64,000 bases of DNA from Aliamphritea ceti (GCF_024347215.1 NZ_AP025282.1:1798001-1862000); one strand, 5' to 3'; positions 44,901 to 54,361 are shown, counted from the stretch's first letter. Numbers and translations are program-made. The notes: generated by a model not told the origin, from the sequence alone.

Positions 44901-47900
44901 GTTACAACGCAGGCACGGGTGTCGTGAACTACAGCTACGATCCAACCGGCACCAGCACGGATCATGACACTGATAATGATGGCACTCAGGAGAACATCCT
45001 GGAGAGCTTTGGCCTGACAGTGACCGATATCCATGGGGATACGGACACCAACAGCGCGAGCCTGGATATCCTGATCACAGACACGGCGCCAGTGGCGAAT
45101 GCGGATACCCGCACCGTGAGTGAAGATGACACAGGCATTACCGGAAACGTTGAAACGGGTGTCAACGCGACAGCGGATACGCTGGGTGCGGACAGCGCGG
45201 ACATTACCGGCGTACAGGCAGGCACCACCAGTGCAGATATCAGCAGTGGGGTAGGCAGTGGCATCGCTGGTACATACGGGACACTGACCATCGGTGCAGA
45301 CGGTGCGTACACATACGTGTTGAATGCAGCGGCACAGGCCCTGAATGATGGCGACGTTGAAACCGATACGTTCAGCTACACCCTGAAAGACAGCGACGGC
45401 AGCTTCAGCACCACGACAGTGACGTTCACCGTGAACGGTGTCTCTGAAGGTGTGCCAACGGTCAGCGTGCCGAACGACGGCACCGGTGTTGCCGGCAGCG
45501 ATACCAGCGTGGCGGAAGATGCGACGGTAACTGGCACGTTCAGCATTACGGCACCGGATGGCTTACAGTCAGTGACTGTCGGCACGGCGGTGATCAGCAC
45601 CGCGGATCTGTTAAACAGTGGCAGCAGCAACATTACTGTGACTGGCAGCAACGGTATCTTAACGATTACCGGTTACAACGCAGGCACGGGTGTCGTGAAC
45701 TACAGCTACGATCCAACCGGCACCAGCACGGATCATGACACTGATAATGATGGCACTCAGGAGAACATCCTGGAGAGCTTTGGCCTGACAGTGACCGATA
45801 TCCATGGGGATACGGACACCAACAGCGCGAGCCTGGATATCCTGATCACAGACACGGCGCCAGTGGCGAATGCGGATACCCGCACCGTGAGTGAAGATGA
45901 CACAGGCATTACCGGAAACGTTGAAACGGGTGTCAACGCGACAGCGGATACGCTGGGTGCGGACAGCGCGGACATTACCGGCGTACAGGCAGGCACCACC
46001 AGTGCAGATATCAGCAGTGGGGTAGGCAGTGGCATCGCTGGTACATACGGGACACTGACCATCGGTGCAGACGGTGCGTACACATACGTGTTGAATGCAG
46101 CGGCACAGGCCCTGAATGATGGCGACGTTGAAACCGATACGTTCAGCTATACCCTGAAAGACAGCGACGGCAGCTTCAGCACCACGACAGTGACGTTCAC
46201 CGTGAACGGCGCTGATGATCCAACTAGTCTGACAATCACAGCTAACTCTGTTGATGAGCAAGGCCTGGTTACCGGAACAGGTGAGCTGGCAGATGGTAAT
46301 GCTTCTAATCAGAGTGACCAGTCAGAAGTTACTACCGGTAACTTCAGTTTCACTTCAATTGATAATCCTGCAGTCATCACTATTGCATATAATGGCAGCT
46401 CTATTACTGCTGCGGTTGGCCAGACTTTGGCTGGTCAGTACGGTACGTTAGAGATTACTTCGGTTACTGGTGGGCAGGTAGGTTATACCTATACGCTTAC
46501 TAGTAATGCAAGCCATGCAGGAGGTGCAACACCGCAGGAATCATTTGCAGTTACTGTATCGGATAACGATGGTAACAGTGGCGATGACTCTACAGGTAAT
46601 CTGGTTATTAACATTGTTGATGACGCACCGGAAACTGCTAATCAGACTCGGGTTATACCGATTAAAGTCGATACCATTAAAATTGATAACTACGAAGGTA
46701 GCTTTACTAATACTGTAGGTACTAACAGTTCTACGCCAACTCAGACAGATAATGACGCTGATGCCGGAATCGATCAGTTACGTTGGGGTAACAGTACTGG
46801 CAGCGGTCGTTCAGGCTATGACCTTGTTGATAACACTACCTATGTAAATGGTAATGGTACGAACAATGAAGTACATGTTGGTGACCTGATTCAATTTGGT
46901 ACATTTACCCATCAGAACTTCCCGGTTACCGGTAATTCGCTGCAATCAACAACGCTTACTATTTCTATGGATATAGAAATTAACGGTGTTGTTACTGCTA
47001 TATCGCTGAATGTACCGATTACTCATACGGAAACACCTAACAGTGGTGCAGATCCACGAGATATTATCTCTTTACCTAGTACCAGTCAGACAGTGACTGT
47101 TGGTGGCCAGGATTACATGGTTAGCCTGGTAGGTTTTGTTGATCCAAGTGATCCGACAAATCCTGACGGTACACCTAAGCTTGCAACTACCATCCTTACT
47201 GATGAAAATGCCAGTAATACCTTTAATTTGGTCGGTCAGGTAACGTCTACTGATCCGCTTCCGCAGATTGAAGGCCAGGTACATTTCACTGAAGGAGCTG
47301 ATAACGACGCGACTACCGACGATGTGGTTTGGGCTACTCCTGCTAACACAGGCTACGGTACTTTTACTGGTAATGCCGATGGTTCTTACAGTTTCCAGAT
47401 AAATCGTGAAACTAAAGATTCCCTGGATACCGGCGAAACTGAGACCTTTACAGTAAATTACACTGTTACAGATACTGACGGGACTGCCAGCACCAGTACC
47501 TTGTCGATTCTGTTGACAGGTAAGGGCACTATTGCTGGTACGAATGGCAGCGATACGCTAAATGGTACAGCAGGAAATGATGCGCTGTTAGGTGATTCAG
47601 GTAGCGATACTTTAGATGGTAATGGCGGTAATGACCTGCTAATCGGTGGTACTGGCAACGATATCCTGACTGGCGGTGCCGGTGATGATATCTTTGACTG
47701 GAATGCTGGTGACCAGGGAGCCTCAGGTAGCCCTGCTTTTGACCGGATAACTGATTTTGATGCTGCTAACGATAAGATTGACCTGTCAGATATGTTAGAT
47801 GATATGGGTATTACCAATGGTACTGATTTGTCTACGTACCTGGACTTCCAGGATGGAGCAGGCGGTGTTGTGCTTAATGTCTCAAATTCATCTAATCAGG

Positions 47901-48019
47901 TTCAGCAGCAAATTCGTTTTGACGGAAAAACTCTGAGTGATCTACAGGGTGATACAGGTACTTCTAACGAGACCGAACTGTTGAATAAACTTGTGGCAGA
48001 TACCACTTTAATAGTTTAA
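41936..48019 (+). CDS. Giant LapA-type RTX adhesin with retention module
   Basis: A 2027-residue type I secreted adhesin. Residues 1-115 are a retention module that plugs the outer-membrane TolC-like pore, followed by the LapG-type cleavage site TAAG (117-120). From about 178 there are cadherin-like/VCBS repeats: two copies of a 125-residue module, then three near-identical 257-residue units and a partial fourth. Unique domains precede RTX nonapeptides at about 1875-1920 (GSDTLDGNGGNDLLIGGTGN) and a C-terminal secretion signal. Its secretion genes follow. LapD and LapG, which would control release, are not in the window. The gene name lapA is withheld because the family is broad. Confidence 0.92.
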   Translation: MDKTNNAVVNVVSVEGDVVVLDVNGKMRAVQVNDQLQPGEKVITSGNSAAVISLDENNIEQLPSDSVALVVVDPETGEVHLNIQTLLEQSQDENSELSAIEQLILAGADPTELLEETAAGGEAGGAAPASDGFSGLGEVLRTGESVIAESGFDTGTGNNADNDDFQDDAPVEDLLVVDDTPPVIVIDDEDGAVTAADNNVVEATGDTVTGDITVTAQAGVSAVAIAGQDITNATTVNVVIAGTEGTLTVTDYDAGTGAITYSYVEDGVTEDHTSGVIVDQFTVSVTDLAGRISTDTLDIEIIDTAPVANDDTNSITEDTASVGGNVITTGAGADTLGSDATTVTAHGSASYGSIVINADGSYIYTLNNGLAAVQALTNGTSLTETISYTLTDADGDTSTADLVITINGADDTPPVIVIDDEDGAVTAADNSVVEATGNTVTGDITVTAQAGVSAVTIAGQDITNATAVNVVIAGTEGTLTVTGYDAGTGAITYSYVEDGATEDHTSGAIVDQFTVSVTDLAGQTSTDTLDIEIIDTAPVANADTRTVSEDDTGITGNVETGVNATADTLGADSADITGVQAGTTSADISSGVGSGIAGTYGTLTIGADGAYTYVLNAAAQALNDGDVETDTFSYTLKDSDGSFSTTTVTFTVNGVSEGVPTVSVPNDGTGVAGSDTSVAEDATVTGTFSITAPDGLQSVTVGTAVISTADLLNSGSSNITVTGSNGILTITGYNAGTGVVNYSYDPTGTSTDHDTDNDGTQENILESFGLTVTDIHGDTDTNSASLDILITDTAPVANADTRTVSEDDTGITGNVETGVNATADTLGADSADITGVQAGTTSADISSGVGSGIAGTYGTLTIGADGAYTYVLNAAAQALNDGDVETDTFSYTLKDSDGSFSTTTVTFTVNGVSEGVPTVSVPNDGTGVAGSDTSVAEDATVTGTFSITAPDGLQSVTVGTAVISTADLLNSGSSNITVTGSNGILTITGYNAGTGVVNYSYDPTGTSTDHDTDNDGTQENILESFGLTVTDIHGDTDTNSASLDILITDTAPVANADTRTVSEDDTGITGNVETGVNATADTLGADSADITGVQAGTTSADISSGVGSGIAGTYGTLTIGADGAYTYVLNAAAQALNDGDVETDTFSYTLKDSDGSFSTTTVTFTVNGVSEGVPTVSVPNDGTGVAGSDTSVAEDATVTGTFSITAPDGLQSVTVGTAVISTADLLNSGSSNITVTGSNGILTITGYNAGTGVVNYSYDPTGTSTDHDTDNDGTQENILESFGLTVTDIHGDTDTNSASLDILITDTAPVANADTRTVSEDDTGITGNVETGVNATADTLGADSADITGVQAGTTSADISSGVGSGIAGTYGTLTIGADGAYTYVLNAAAQALNDGDVETDTFSYTLKDSDGSFSTTTVTFTVNGADDPTSLTITANSVDEQGLVTGTGELADGNASNQSDQSEVTTGNFSFTSIDNPAVITIAYNGSSITAAVGQTLAGQYGTLEITSVTGGQVGYTYTLTSNASHAGGATPQESFAVTVSDNDGNSGDDSTGNLVINIVDDAPETANQTRVIPIKVDTIKIDNYEGSFTNTVGTNSSTPTQTDNDADAGIDQLRWGNSTGSGRSGYDLVDNTTYVNGNGTNNEVHVGDLIQFGTFTHQNFPVTGNSLQSTTLTISMDIEINGVVTAISLNVPITHTETPNSGADPRDIISLPSTSQTVTVGGQDYMVSLVGFVDPSDPTNPDGTPKLATTILTDENASNTFNLVGQVTSTDPLPQIEGQVHFTEGADNDATTDDVVWATPANTGYGTFTGNADGSYSFQINRETKDSLDTGETETFTVNYTVTDTDGTASTSTLSILLTGKGTIAGTNGSDTLNGTAGNDALLGDSGSDTLDGNGGNDLLIGGTGNDILTGGAGDDIFDWNAGDQGASGSPAFDRITDFDAANDKIDLSDMLDDMGITNGTDLSTYLDFQDGAGGVVLNVSNSSNQVQQQIRFDGKTLSDLQGDTGTSNETELLNKLVADTTLIV
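42467..43541 (+). repeat. Two copies of a 375-bp adhesin module
   Basis: The segment starting at 42467 (GATGACAC, then GTGATCGTCATAGATGACGA) recurs at 43163 with a few changes, 696 bases apart, separated by a different VCBS module. Confidence 0.8.
43540..46210 (+). repeat. Tandem 771-bp repeats in the adhesin
   Basis: Three consecutive units (about 43540-44310, 44311-45081, 45082-45852) and a partial fourth (45853-46210) are nearly identical in DNA; each encodes 257 residues. The only difference I noticed is a silent TAC/TAT in the last copy. DNA-level identity points to recent duplication or gene conversion and to possible assembly collapse. Confidence 0.93.
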
Positions 48020-48108
48020 TACGCGAAGGAGATAAGCCCCGTTGTTTTGTTTGAAATGAAGCAGCGGGGGTATTACATGGATCAGACTTACGATGGAGTC
48101 TATATAAA

Positions 48109-49035
48109 GTGACGCAGTTAGACGCTGACTGGGCTGTAGGTTCACGGCAAGAACATTTTGTCGACCCTCTGCTTGATGCGCTAGTATCTTTATCCAGGTA
48201 TTACGGTATGCCGGCCTCTGTCGATTCTCTGACCAGTGGTTTACCTCTGGTTGATGGGCAGTTGAACGTAGAACTTTTCCCCCGGGCTGCTGATCGGGCT
48301 GGATTGTCAGCCAGACTGGCACGACAAAGTCTGCACCAAATCCATAACCTCTTGTTACCTTGTGTATTACTGCTCAAAGGACGGCGCTGCTGTATTCTGC
48401 TCAAGCTTGACCGTGAAAAGGGTGAGGCGCATATTCTTCAGCCTGAAGTTGGTGATGGCGAGATGGTTTTGCCAATCGATGAGTTGTCTGAAAACTTCAG
48501 TGGCAACGTTTTTTACGTTAAGAAAAAATATCAGTTTGATCAGCGTAGCCCAGATGTCCTCGGTGATAAAAAACAGCATTGGTTTTGGGGAACTGTTTCT
48601 CAGGTTACGCCTATATACAGAGATGTGTTGGTCGCTTCGTTGCTAATCAACTGTTTCGCTGTTGCATCACCTTTGTTTGTAATGAATGTTTATGACCGGA
48701 TTGTACCAAACCTGGCATTCGATTCACTGTGGGTACTGGCTGTCGGTGTCTCTCTGGTGTTTTTGTTTGATTTTTTATTACGCAAACTTCGTTATTACTT
48801 CATAGATGTTGCCAGTAAAAAGCTTGATTTGCAGTTGTCTGCAAAAATTTTCTCCAGAGTAATGGGGATCAGGCTTGAAGCTCGGCCATTATCTGTAGGT
48901 GCTTTTGCTAATAACCTACAGTCATTTGAGTCGATAAGGGAGTTCATTACTTCTGCAACTATTAGTGCGTTGGTTGATCTGCCTTTCACTATAATATTCC
49001 TTTTGGTTATCTGGGTTGTCGGAGGGCATTGGTAG
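48109..49035 (+). pseudogene. Type I secretion ABC ATPase, N-terminal part (frameshifted)
   Basis: Residues 1-308 of a LapB-type transporter. It has a C39-like peptidase domain without the catalytic cysteine (DALVSLSRYYGMPAS) and the first membrane helices (RDVLVASLLINCFAVASPLF). The frame stops at TAG 49033 after VVGGHW. The expected continuation lies in the -1 frame and restores with one extra G in the GGAGGG at 49021-49026. GTG 48109 overlaps the stop of an 11-codon leader frame. Either the transporter is dead, the base is a sequencing error, or frameshifting occurs. Confidence 0.85.
49021..49035 (+). other. Frameshift site in the secretion ATPase gene
   Basis: Reading GGA GGG CAT TGG TAG stops; GGA GGG GCA TTG GTA GCA would continue into VAIPIVVILILLGY. 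One G appears lost from a G-run. Confidence 0.85.
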
Positions 49036-50291
49036 CAATACCGATTGTGGTTATTCTGATATTGCTGGGTTACAGCCTGTATCTGCAAAAGCCACTGGCA
49101 GAGCAAATAGAATTAACGTCTAAGCTATCTTCGCAAAAACAGGCAACCCTGATAGAGGGCCTATATGGCATTGAGGCAATAAAGATCACTGATTCGCAGA
49201 GTAAGTATCAGGTGCTTTGGGAGCAATCTATCAGTGAGATGGGTAAGCATGATATTAAAACTCGTCGTCTGACTAACAGTGCATCCAGCCTTTCTAATTT
49301 CTTGCAGCAGATGATGACAGTAGCCGTGATTATTGTGGGTGTTTACCTGGTTGCTGCGGGTGAGTTAACAATGGGCGGCATTATTGCTGCAGTGATGTTA
49401 GGCGGCAGGGCTGTAGGGCCTATGGCTCAAGTGTCATTACTGGCAACTCGTTACAATCAGGCAAAGTCTTCTATGACGCTGATAAATCAAGTTATGGAAA
49501 TGCCACTTGAGCAGGAAGAAGGACGTAAATACGTCAGTCATTCTAAGCTAGATGGTAAAATCGAATTTGATAATGTCAGCTTCTCGTATCCCGGTTATGA
49601 GTCCACCGCACTAAATAATATAAGTTTCACTATCAACCCTGGCGAACGGGTTGCTCTCATCGGCAGTATCGGTGCAGGTAAAAGTACGCTTGAGAAACTG
49701 ATTCTTGGTTTGTATGTACCAACCGGGGGCGATATTCGTATTGATGGTGTGAATATTCAGCAGCTTCATCCAGCTGAGCTTCGCCGTAATATTGGTTGTA
49801 TCACTCAGGATACGCAGCTGTTTTTTGGCAGTATTCGCGACAACATTGTTTTAGGCACGCCGTTTGCCTCGGATGAAGCTTTATTACGTGCCGCTGACTG
49901 GGGCGGTGTAACAGAGTTCACGAATTATGATCCGGATGGATTGGAACGTCAGGTAGGTGAAGGTGGTCGTCAGCTTTCAGGAGGTCAGCGTCAGGCTGTT
50001 GCAGCAGCACGGGCGATGATAATGGATCCGCCGATTTTTGTACTTGATGAACCTACCAGTCAGTTGGATCGACGATCTGAACAGCGATTGCTTGAACAGC
50101 TTAAGAAACTGGATGAGACAAAAACTATTTTCCTCAGTACTCACAAATCAAGCATGTTGGATGTTGTAGACCGTATTATCGTGCTGGAAAAAGGTCGTTT
50201 GATTGCTGATGGTCCTAAGTTGGAAGTTATTAACTGGCTGCGAGAAGGTGGGCCGCGTAGTGGTCAGGCCCAGCAAAGGGATAATCGTTGA
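49026..50291 (+). pseudogene. Type I secretion ABC ATPase, C-terminal part (frameshifted)
   Basis: Remainder of the LapB-type transporter. It has membrane helices (VAIPIVVILILLGYSLYL) and a complete nucleotide-binding domain with Walker A GSIGAGKSTLEKL, signature LSGGQRQAVAAARA and Walker B IFVLDEPTSQLD. With the upstream part the protein would be about 728 residues, the normal size. A TTG at 49029 could start it alone, but without the N-terminal half it would not form a normal exporter. It is coupled to the next gene (TGATG). Confidence 0.85.
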
Positions 50292-51880
50292 TGACTAAGC
50301 AACAGGACCATTCAGCAATGGTAAAGCCGCCACTTGATAAAGATGTGCCCGATAATAACGAAACTGATGGCGAAGAGCTGAATAGTGAAGCAGTTAACGC
50401 TGATGGCCAAGATGCGGATATAAAAAATTCAGCGCAGGGAACTGCGAAACAGGCAATGTCTGAAATGTCCCGAGCATCAAAACTGGCAAAGCAGGAAAGT
50501 GTCAGTGTTGATCCTGAACTGCATGAATTTATAGACAGTGCTGCAGAGGCTGTTTTGCTGGATACGCCGCGCAGCTCGAGAGTGCTGTTGTGGGCTGTAT
50601 TCGCGTTTTTAGTTGTGATTGTTGTCTGGGCATATTACGCAGAACTGGATGAAATTACTCGCGGCGAAGGCAGTGTTATTCCTTCTCAGCAATTGCAGGT
50701 TGTGCAGTACCTTGAAGGCGGAATAGTAGAAGAAATTTTTGTTAAAGAAGGCCAGGAAGTTTCACCTGGGCAGCCTTTGGTACGGATCGATGATACGCGT
50801 TTCTTATCTGATTTTAGGGAGCGGGAACAGGAAGCTGCGTTTCTTAAAGTATCAGTTGCTCGCTTACGTGCTGAATTAAAAAGTGTAGATATTGATGATA
50901 ATGCTGCACCGGATGATTGGCAGGACAATGTAAAGATTATTGCTTCGCCAATAGATATTGAAGAGAACATACAGGCACAGTTTCCTTTAATGGTGGGTCG
51001 TGAGCAAGCGCAGTTGGCTGAGTACCAGCGGAATCTTCGCAATCAACTAAGTATTATTGGTAGTCAGATAGATCAAAAAGTTCAGGAACAGCGAGAGCTG
51101 GAGTCACGCATAAGTCACCTTGAACGTTCTTATAGTTTGAGTCTTGAAGAGCTTAAAATAACCAAGCCTTTGGCTGAGCAGGGTGTGATTCCGCGCATTG
51201 AAGTATTGCAGTTGGAACGGGAACTGAATGGGTTTAAGCAGGAACTTGAAGGTGCTCGTTTAGTTACACCGAAAATTCAGTCCGGTATTAAAGAAGCGGT
51301 GAACAAGCGCCGTGAAGTTGCATATGCGGCGCGATCAGAGAGTTTGGGCAAACTTAATGAGATGTTAGCCAGGCTGAATCAGACTAAAGAGGCGCAAGTA
51401 GGTCTTAAGGATCGGGTTGAAAGAACAACAGTTGTATCACCGGTTCAGGGAACGATTAAAACATTACTGGTTAATACACTGGGTGGCGTCATCCAGCCGG
51501 GAATGGATTTAGTCGAAATCGTTCCAACGGAAGATCAGTTACTAATTGAAGCGAAAATTGCACCGAAGGATATTGCCTTCCTTAGGCCTGGCTTGAAAGC
51601 CATCGTCAGGCTGACAGCATATGATTTTGCAATCTACGGTGGGCTTGAAGGTAAACTTGAGCATATCAGTGCCGATAGTATCGAAGATGAAAAAGGTAAT
51701 GTGTATTACCTGATAAGAATTCGCACTGAAAACAGCAGTTTGGATAAAGGAAAAGACAATCTGCCAATCATTCCTGGAATGATGGCTACTGTCGATATTA
51801 TGACGGGTAAGAAGAGTGTTTTAGATTATTTGCTAAAACCAATTTTTAAAGCTCAACAACGAGCGCTGAGGGAACGATGA
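50291..51880 (+). CDS. Type I secretion membrane fusion protein (HlyD family)
   Basis: A 529-residue LapC-type adaptor linking the ABC ATPase to the outer-membrane channel. It has an acidic cytoplasmic tail (residues 1-95), one membrane helix (SRVLLWAVFAFLVVIVVWAY), a lipoyl-like half (VQYLEGGIVEEIFVKEGQEV), a long coiled coil to about 375 and a beta-barrel C terminus. ATG 50291 overlaps the previous stop. A longer TTG start at 50288 adds one residue. Confidence 0.93.
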   Translation: MTKQQDHSAMVKPPLDKDVPDNNETDGEELNSEAVNADGQDADIKNSAQGTAKQAMSEMSRASKLAKQESVSVDPELHEFIDSAAEAVLLDTPRSSRVLLWAVFAFLVVIVVWAYYAELDEITRGEGSVIPSQQLQVVQYLEGGIVEEIFVKEGQEVSPGQPLVRIDDTRFLSDFREREQEAAFLKVSVARLRAELKSVDIDDNAAPDDWQDNVKIIASPIDIEENIQAQFPLMVGREQAQLAEYQRNLRNQLSIIGSQIDQKVQEQRELESRISHLERSYSLSLEELKITKPLAEQGVIPRIEVLQLERELNGFKQELEGARLVTPKIQSGIKEAVNKRREVAYAARSESLGKLNEMLARLNQTKEAQVGLKDRVERTTVVSPVQGTIKTLLVNTLGGVIQPGMDLVEIVPTEDQLLIEAKIAPKDIAFLRPGLKAIVRLTAYDFAIYGGLEGKLEHISADSIEDEKGNVYYLIRIRTENSSLDKGKDNLPIIPGMMATVDIMTGKKSVLDYLLKPIFKAQQRALRER

Positions 51881-51918
51881 AACTAACAGGGAAATTAGTT
51901 CGGGGGGAAAAGGGGAAT

Positions 51919-53268
51919 ATGTTTAAACTATCTAGGTATGGCCTGGCAGTTATGGTGGCTTGCGGAGGAGCCGCTCATACTCAGGCGCAGACGTTAATGG
52001 AAGCTGCAGCATATACAATCGAGAGTTCACCGGATGTTGGCATTATTAAAAGCCAGTATCTTAGTCGGACCGAGCAGATTGGCGTATCAAAAGCCGGCTT
52101 CTTACCTACAGTGGATCTAGCCTTGGGATATGGTCAGGAATGGACTGATAGCCCAAGTACGCGGACGCCACAAAACGGTCATGAAGATGTTGAGCTGACT
52201 CGTAAGGAAGCTTCGCTGACTCTGTCTCAGTTACTTTATGACGGCAGCCGAACCAGCAATGAAGTGGATCGGGTGAGTTCAGAAGCTACGGCTCATCGTT
52301 ACCAACTTTGGTCTGCTGCAGAAAATATTACACTGGACGTCGCAGATGCATATCTGAATGTTATCCACGCACAGAATGAGCTGGAATTAGCCGAACAGAA
52401 TCTAAATGACCACATTGAGATTCTTGAAGGTATCCGTGAGCGTTCTGAGTCTGGGCTGAGCTCTGCTTCCGATTTGTCTCAGGTGAAAGGTCGTTTAAGC
52501 CGTGCTCATGCAAATTATTTATCCACTGAAAATAACTTGCTGGATGCGAGAGCACGATTCTTCAAAATAGTTGGCCAGGATGCTGATAACCTGCAAGCTG
52601 TAAATGCAGTTGATGACAGCATGCCTCTTTCTTATGAAGATGCTCTGACAAATGCAGGTAAGGTACATCCGACTCTTCAGGCTGCACGCTTTGATGTAGA
52701 TGCTGCCGAAGCTCAGCTACGGGTTCAGGATGCTGCTTTCCGTCCGGATGTACGTTTGGAGCTGGGCGGTACCTGGAACGATGATCTTGATGGTACTGTT
52801 GGTCATAATAATGACCGTACAGCAATGATTCGTATGCGTTATAACCTGTTTAATGGTAATGCAGATACGCACCGTGAGAAGCAGGCTTATCATCAACTGA
52901 TGGAAGCCAGCGGTATTGAAGAGCGGGCTCAGCGGCAGGTTGCGGAAGGTTTGAGTCTTGCCTGGAACGCATATCAGCTACTTGATAAGCAGATGGTATT
53001 TCTGACAGGTTACGTAGAAGAAAGTGATAAAACACTTGTCGCGTATGAACAGCAGTTTGAGCTAAGCCGCCGTACTTTGGTTGACTTGCTTGATGCAGAA
53101 AATGAACTGTTTGAAGCCCGTCGTCAACTGCTGGCAGCTGAGCGTGATTTTACCTTATCAAAATATCGTGTACTGAATGCTATGGGTGAGTTGCTGGCTG
53201 TACTGAATATTGATCGCGCCAGTGTATTGTCTGAGGCGGAAGTTCAGCAAATTCAGGCGTTGAACTGA
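51919..53268 (+). CDS. TolC-family outer-membrane channel
   Basis: A 449-residue LapE/TolC-like protein with a signal peptide ending near HTQAQ and the duplicated alpha-barrel pattern (YLNVIHAQNELELAEQNLND and QFELSRRTLVDLLDAENELF). I start at ATG 51919, which has AAGGGG 5 bases ahead; ATG 51877 overlaps the previous gene but has no ribosome site. Final gene of the adhesin secretion operon. A terminator follows. Confidence 0.92.
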   Translation: MFKLSRYGLAVMVACGGAAHTQAQTLMEAAAYTIESSPDVGIIKSQYLSRTEQIGVSKAGFLPTVDLALGYGQEWTDSPSTRTPQNGHEDVELTRKEASLTLSQLLYDGSRTSNEVDRVSSEATAHRYQLWSAAENITLDVADAYLNVIHAQNELELAEQNLNDHIEILEGIRERSESGLSSASDLSQVKGRLSRAHANYLSTENNLLDARARFFKIVGQDADNLQAVNAVDDSMPLSYEDALTNAGKVHPTLQAARFDVDAAEAQLRVQDAAFRPDVRLELGGTWNDDLDGTVGHNNDRTAMIRMRYNLFNGNADTHREKQAYHQLMEASGIEERAQRQVAEGLSLAWNAYQLLDKQMVFLTGYVEESDKTLVAYEQQFELSRRTLVDLLDAENELFEARRQLLAAERDFTLSKYRVLNAMGELLAVLNIDRASVLSEAEVQQIQALN

Positions 53269-53312
53269 TAGAGCCAGAGTTTGATAAACATCAATTGTAG
53301 ATATTGATACCG

Positions 53313-53347
53313 AAAGCACCTTTTCTGAAAAGATCAGGTGCTTTTTT
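53313..53347 (+). terminator. Terminator of the adhesin export operon
   Basis: AAAGCACCT / AGGTGCTTT with a 14-base loop, then TTTTATT. Confidence 0.85.
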
Positions 53348-53470
53348 ATTGCCTGTCATCCAGTCGATAAAGATCTGCGCAGAGTCAAACTCTGCCTGGC
53401 AGATATACTGCTAATGGCAATGAATTCCGTTATAATCGCCGCTTTTCAGAATCAACGTGAAAGTAACACC

Positions 53471-54361
53471 ATGAGCGAAGCGCTGGACAAGGCAAACAAA
53501 ACCCGGTTAAACAAGCTACAGAAGCGGTTACGTCGGGAGATGGGTCGCGCCATCGAAGACTTTAATATGATCGAAGACGGCGACAAGGTCATGGTGTGCC
53601 TGTCTGGTGGTAAAGATTCTTATGCCATGCTCGACATACTGATGAATCTGCAAAAAAGCGCACCCATTCATTTTGACATTCTGGCAGTGAATCTTGACCA
53701 GAAGCAGCCAGGCTTTCCTGAACATGTGTTACCGGAATATCTGTCTGAAGTTGGCGTGCCTTTCCACATTATTGAGCGCGATACTTATTCAGTTGTAAAA
53801 GAAGTTATTCCTGAAGGTAAGACGACCTGTTCTCTGTGTTCACGTTTACGCCGTGGTACTTTGTATGGCTTTGCCGAAGAAGTGGGCGCTAACAAGATTG
53901 CCCTGGGTCATCATCGCGATGACATTCTGGAAACCTTCTTTCTGAATATGTTTTATGGCGGCAAGCTGAAGTCTATGCCACCTAAACTGGTCAGCGACGA
54001 TGGTAAGAACATGGTTATTCGTCCGCTGGCGTATGCCCGTGAAAAAGATATTGAAGCTTATGCGCAGTTGCGTGAATTCCCGATTATTCCTTGTAATCTC
54101 TGTGGTTCACAGGATGGCCTGCAACGTCAGGTTGTTAAAGACATGTTGCAGAGCTGGGATAAAACACACCCAGGGCGTATAGAAACAATGTTCAGATCCT
54201 TGCAGAATGTTGTACCTTCGCATTTGGCTGACATCGAACTGTTTGATTTTAAAGGTCTGCAGCGTGGATACGCCCACGGTATAGCAGATCCTGAAAATAA
54301 AGGCCTGAATCAGGCTGAGCCGGCAGCTATGCCAGAAATGATCGATATACTGGCTCTCTGA
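53471..54361 (+). CDS. ttcA: tRNA 2-thiocytidine(32) synthetase
   Basis: A 296-residue iron-sulfur PP-loop enzyme that thiolates C32 of certain tRNAs. PP-loop CLSGGKDSYAML; cluster cysteines in CSLCSRLRRG and CNLCGSQDG. I start at ATG 53471 (MSEALDKANKTRLNK), the family's usual length, although an upstream in-frame ATG exists. yaiI overlaps its stop. Confidence 0.95.
   Translation: MSEALDKANKTRLNKLQKRLRREMGRAIEDFNMIEDGDKVMVCLSGGKDSYAMLDILMNLQKSAPIHFDILAVNLDQKQPGFPEHVLPEYLSEVGVPFHIIERDTYSVVKEVIPEGKTTCSLCSRLRRGTLYGFAEEVGANKIALGHHRDDILETFFLNMFYGGKLKSMPPKLVSDDGKNMVIRPLAYAREKDIEAYAQLREFPIIPCNLCGSQDGLQRQVVKDMLQSWDKTHPGRIETMFRSLQNVVPSHLADIELFDFKGLQRGYAHGIADPENKGLNQAEPAAMPEMIDILAL

Noticed and set aside
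42467..46210. CRISPR-like periodicity
   Set aside because: The repeats are hundreds of bases long, in frame and coding; there are no short repeats with unique spacers.
42205..46261. Repeated open frames opposite the adhesin
   Set aside because: They recur every 771 bases because the DNA repeats; proline/valine/serine-only composition and no ribosome sites.
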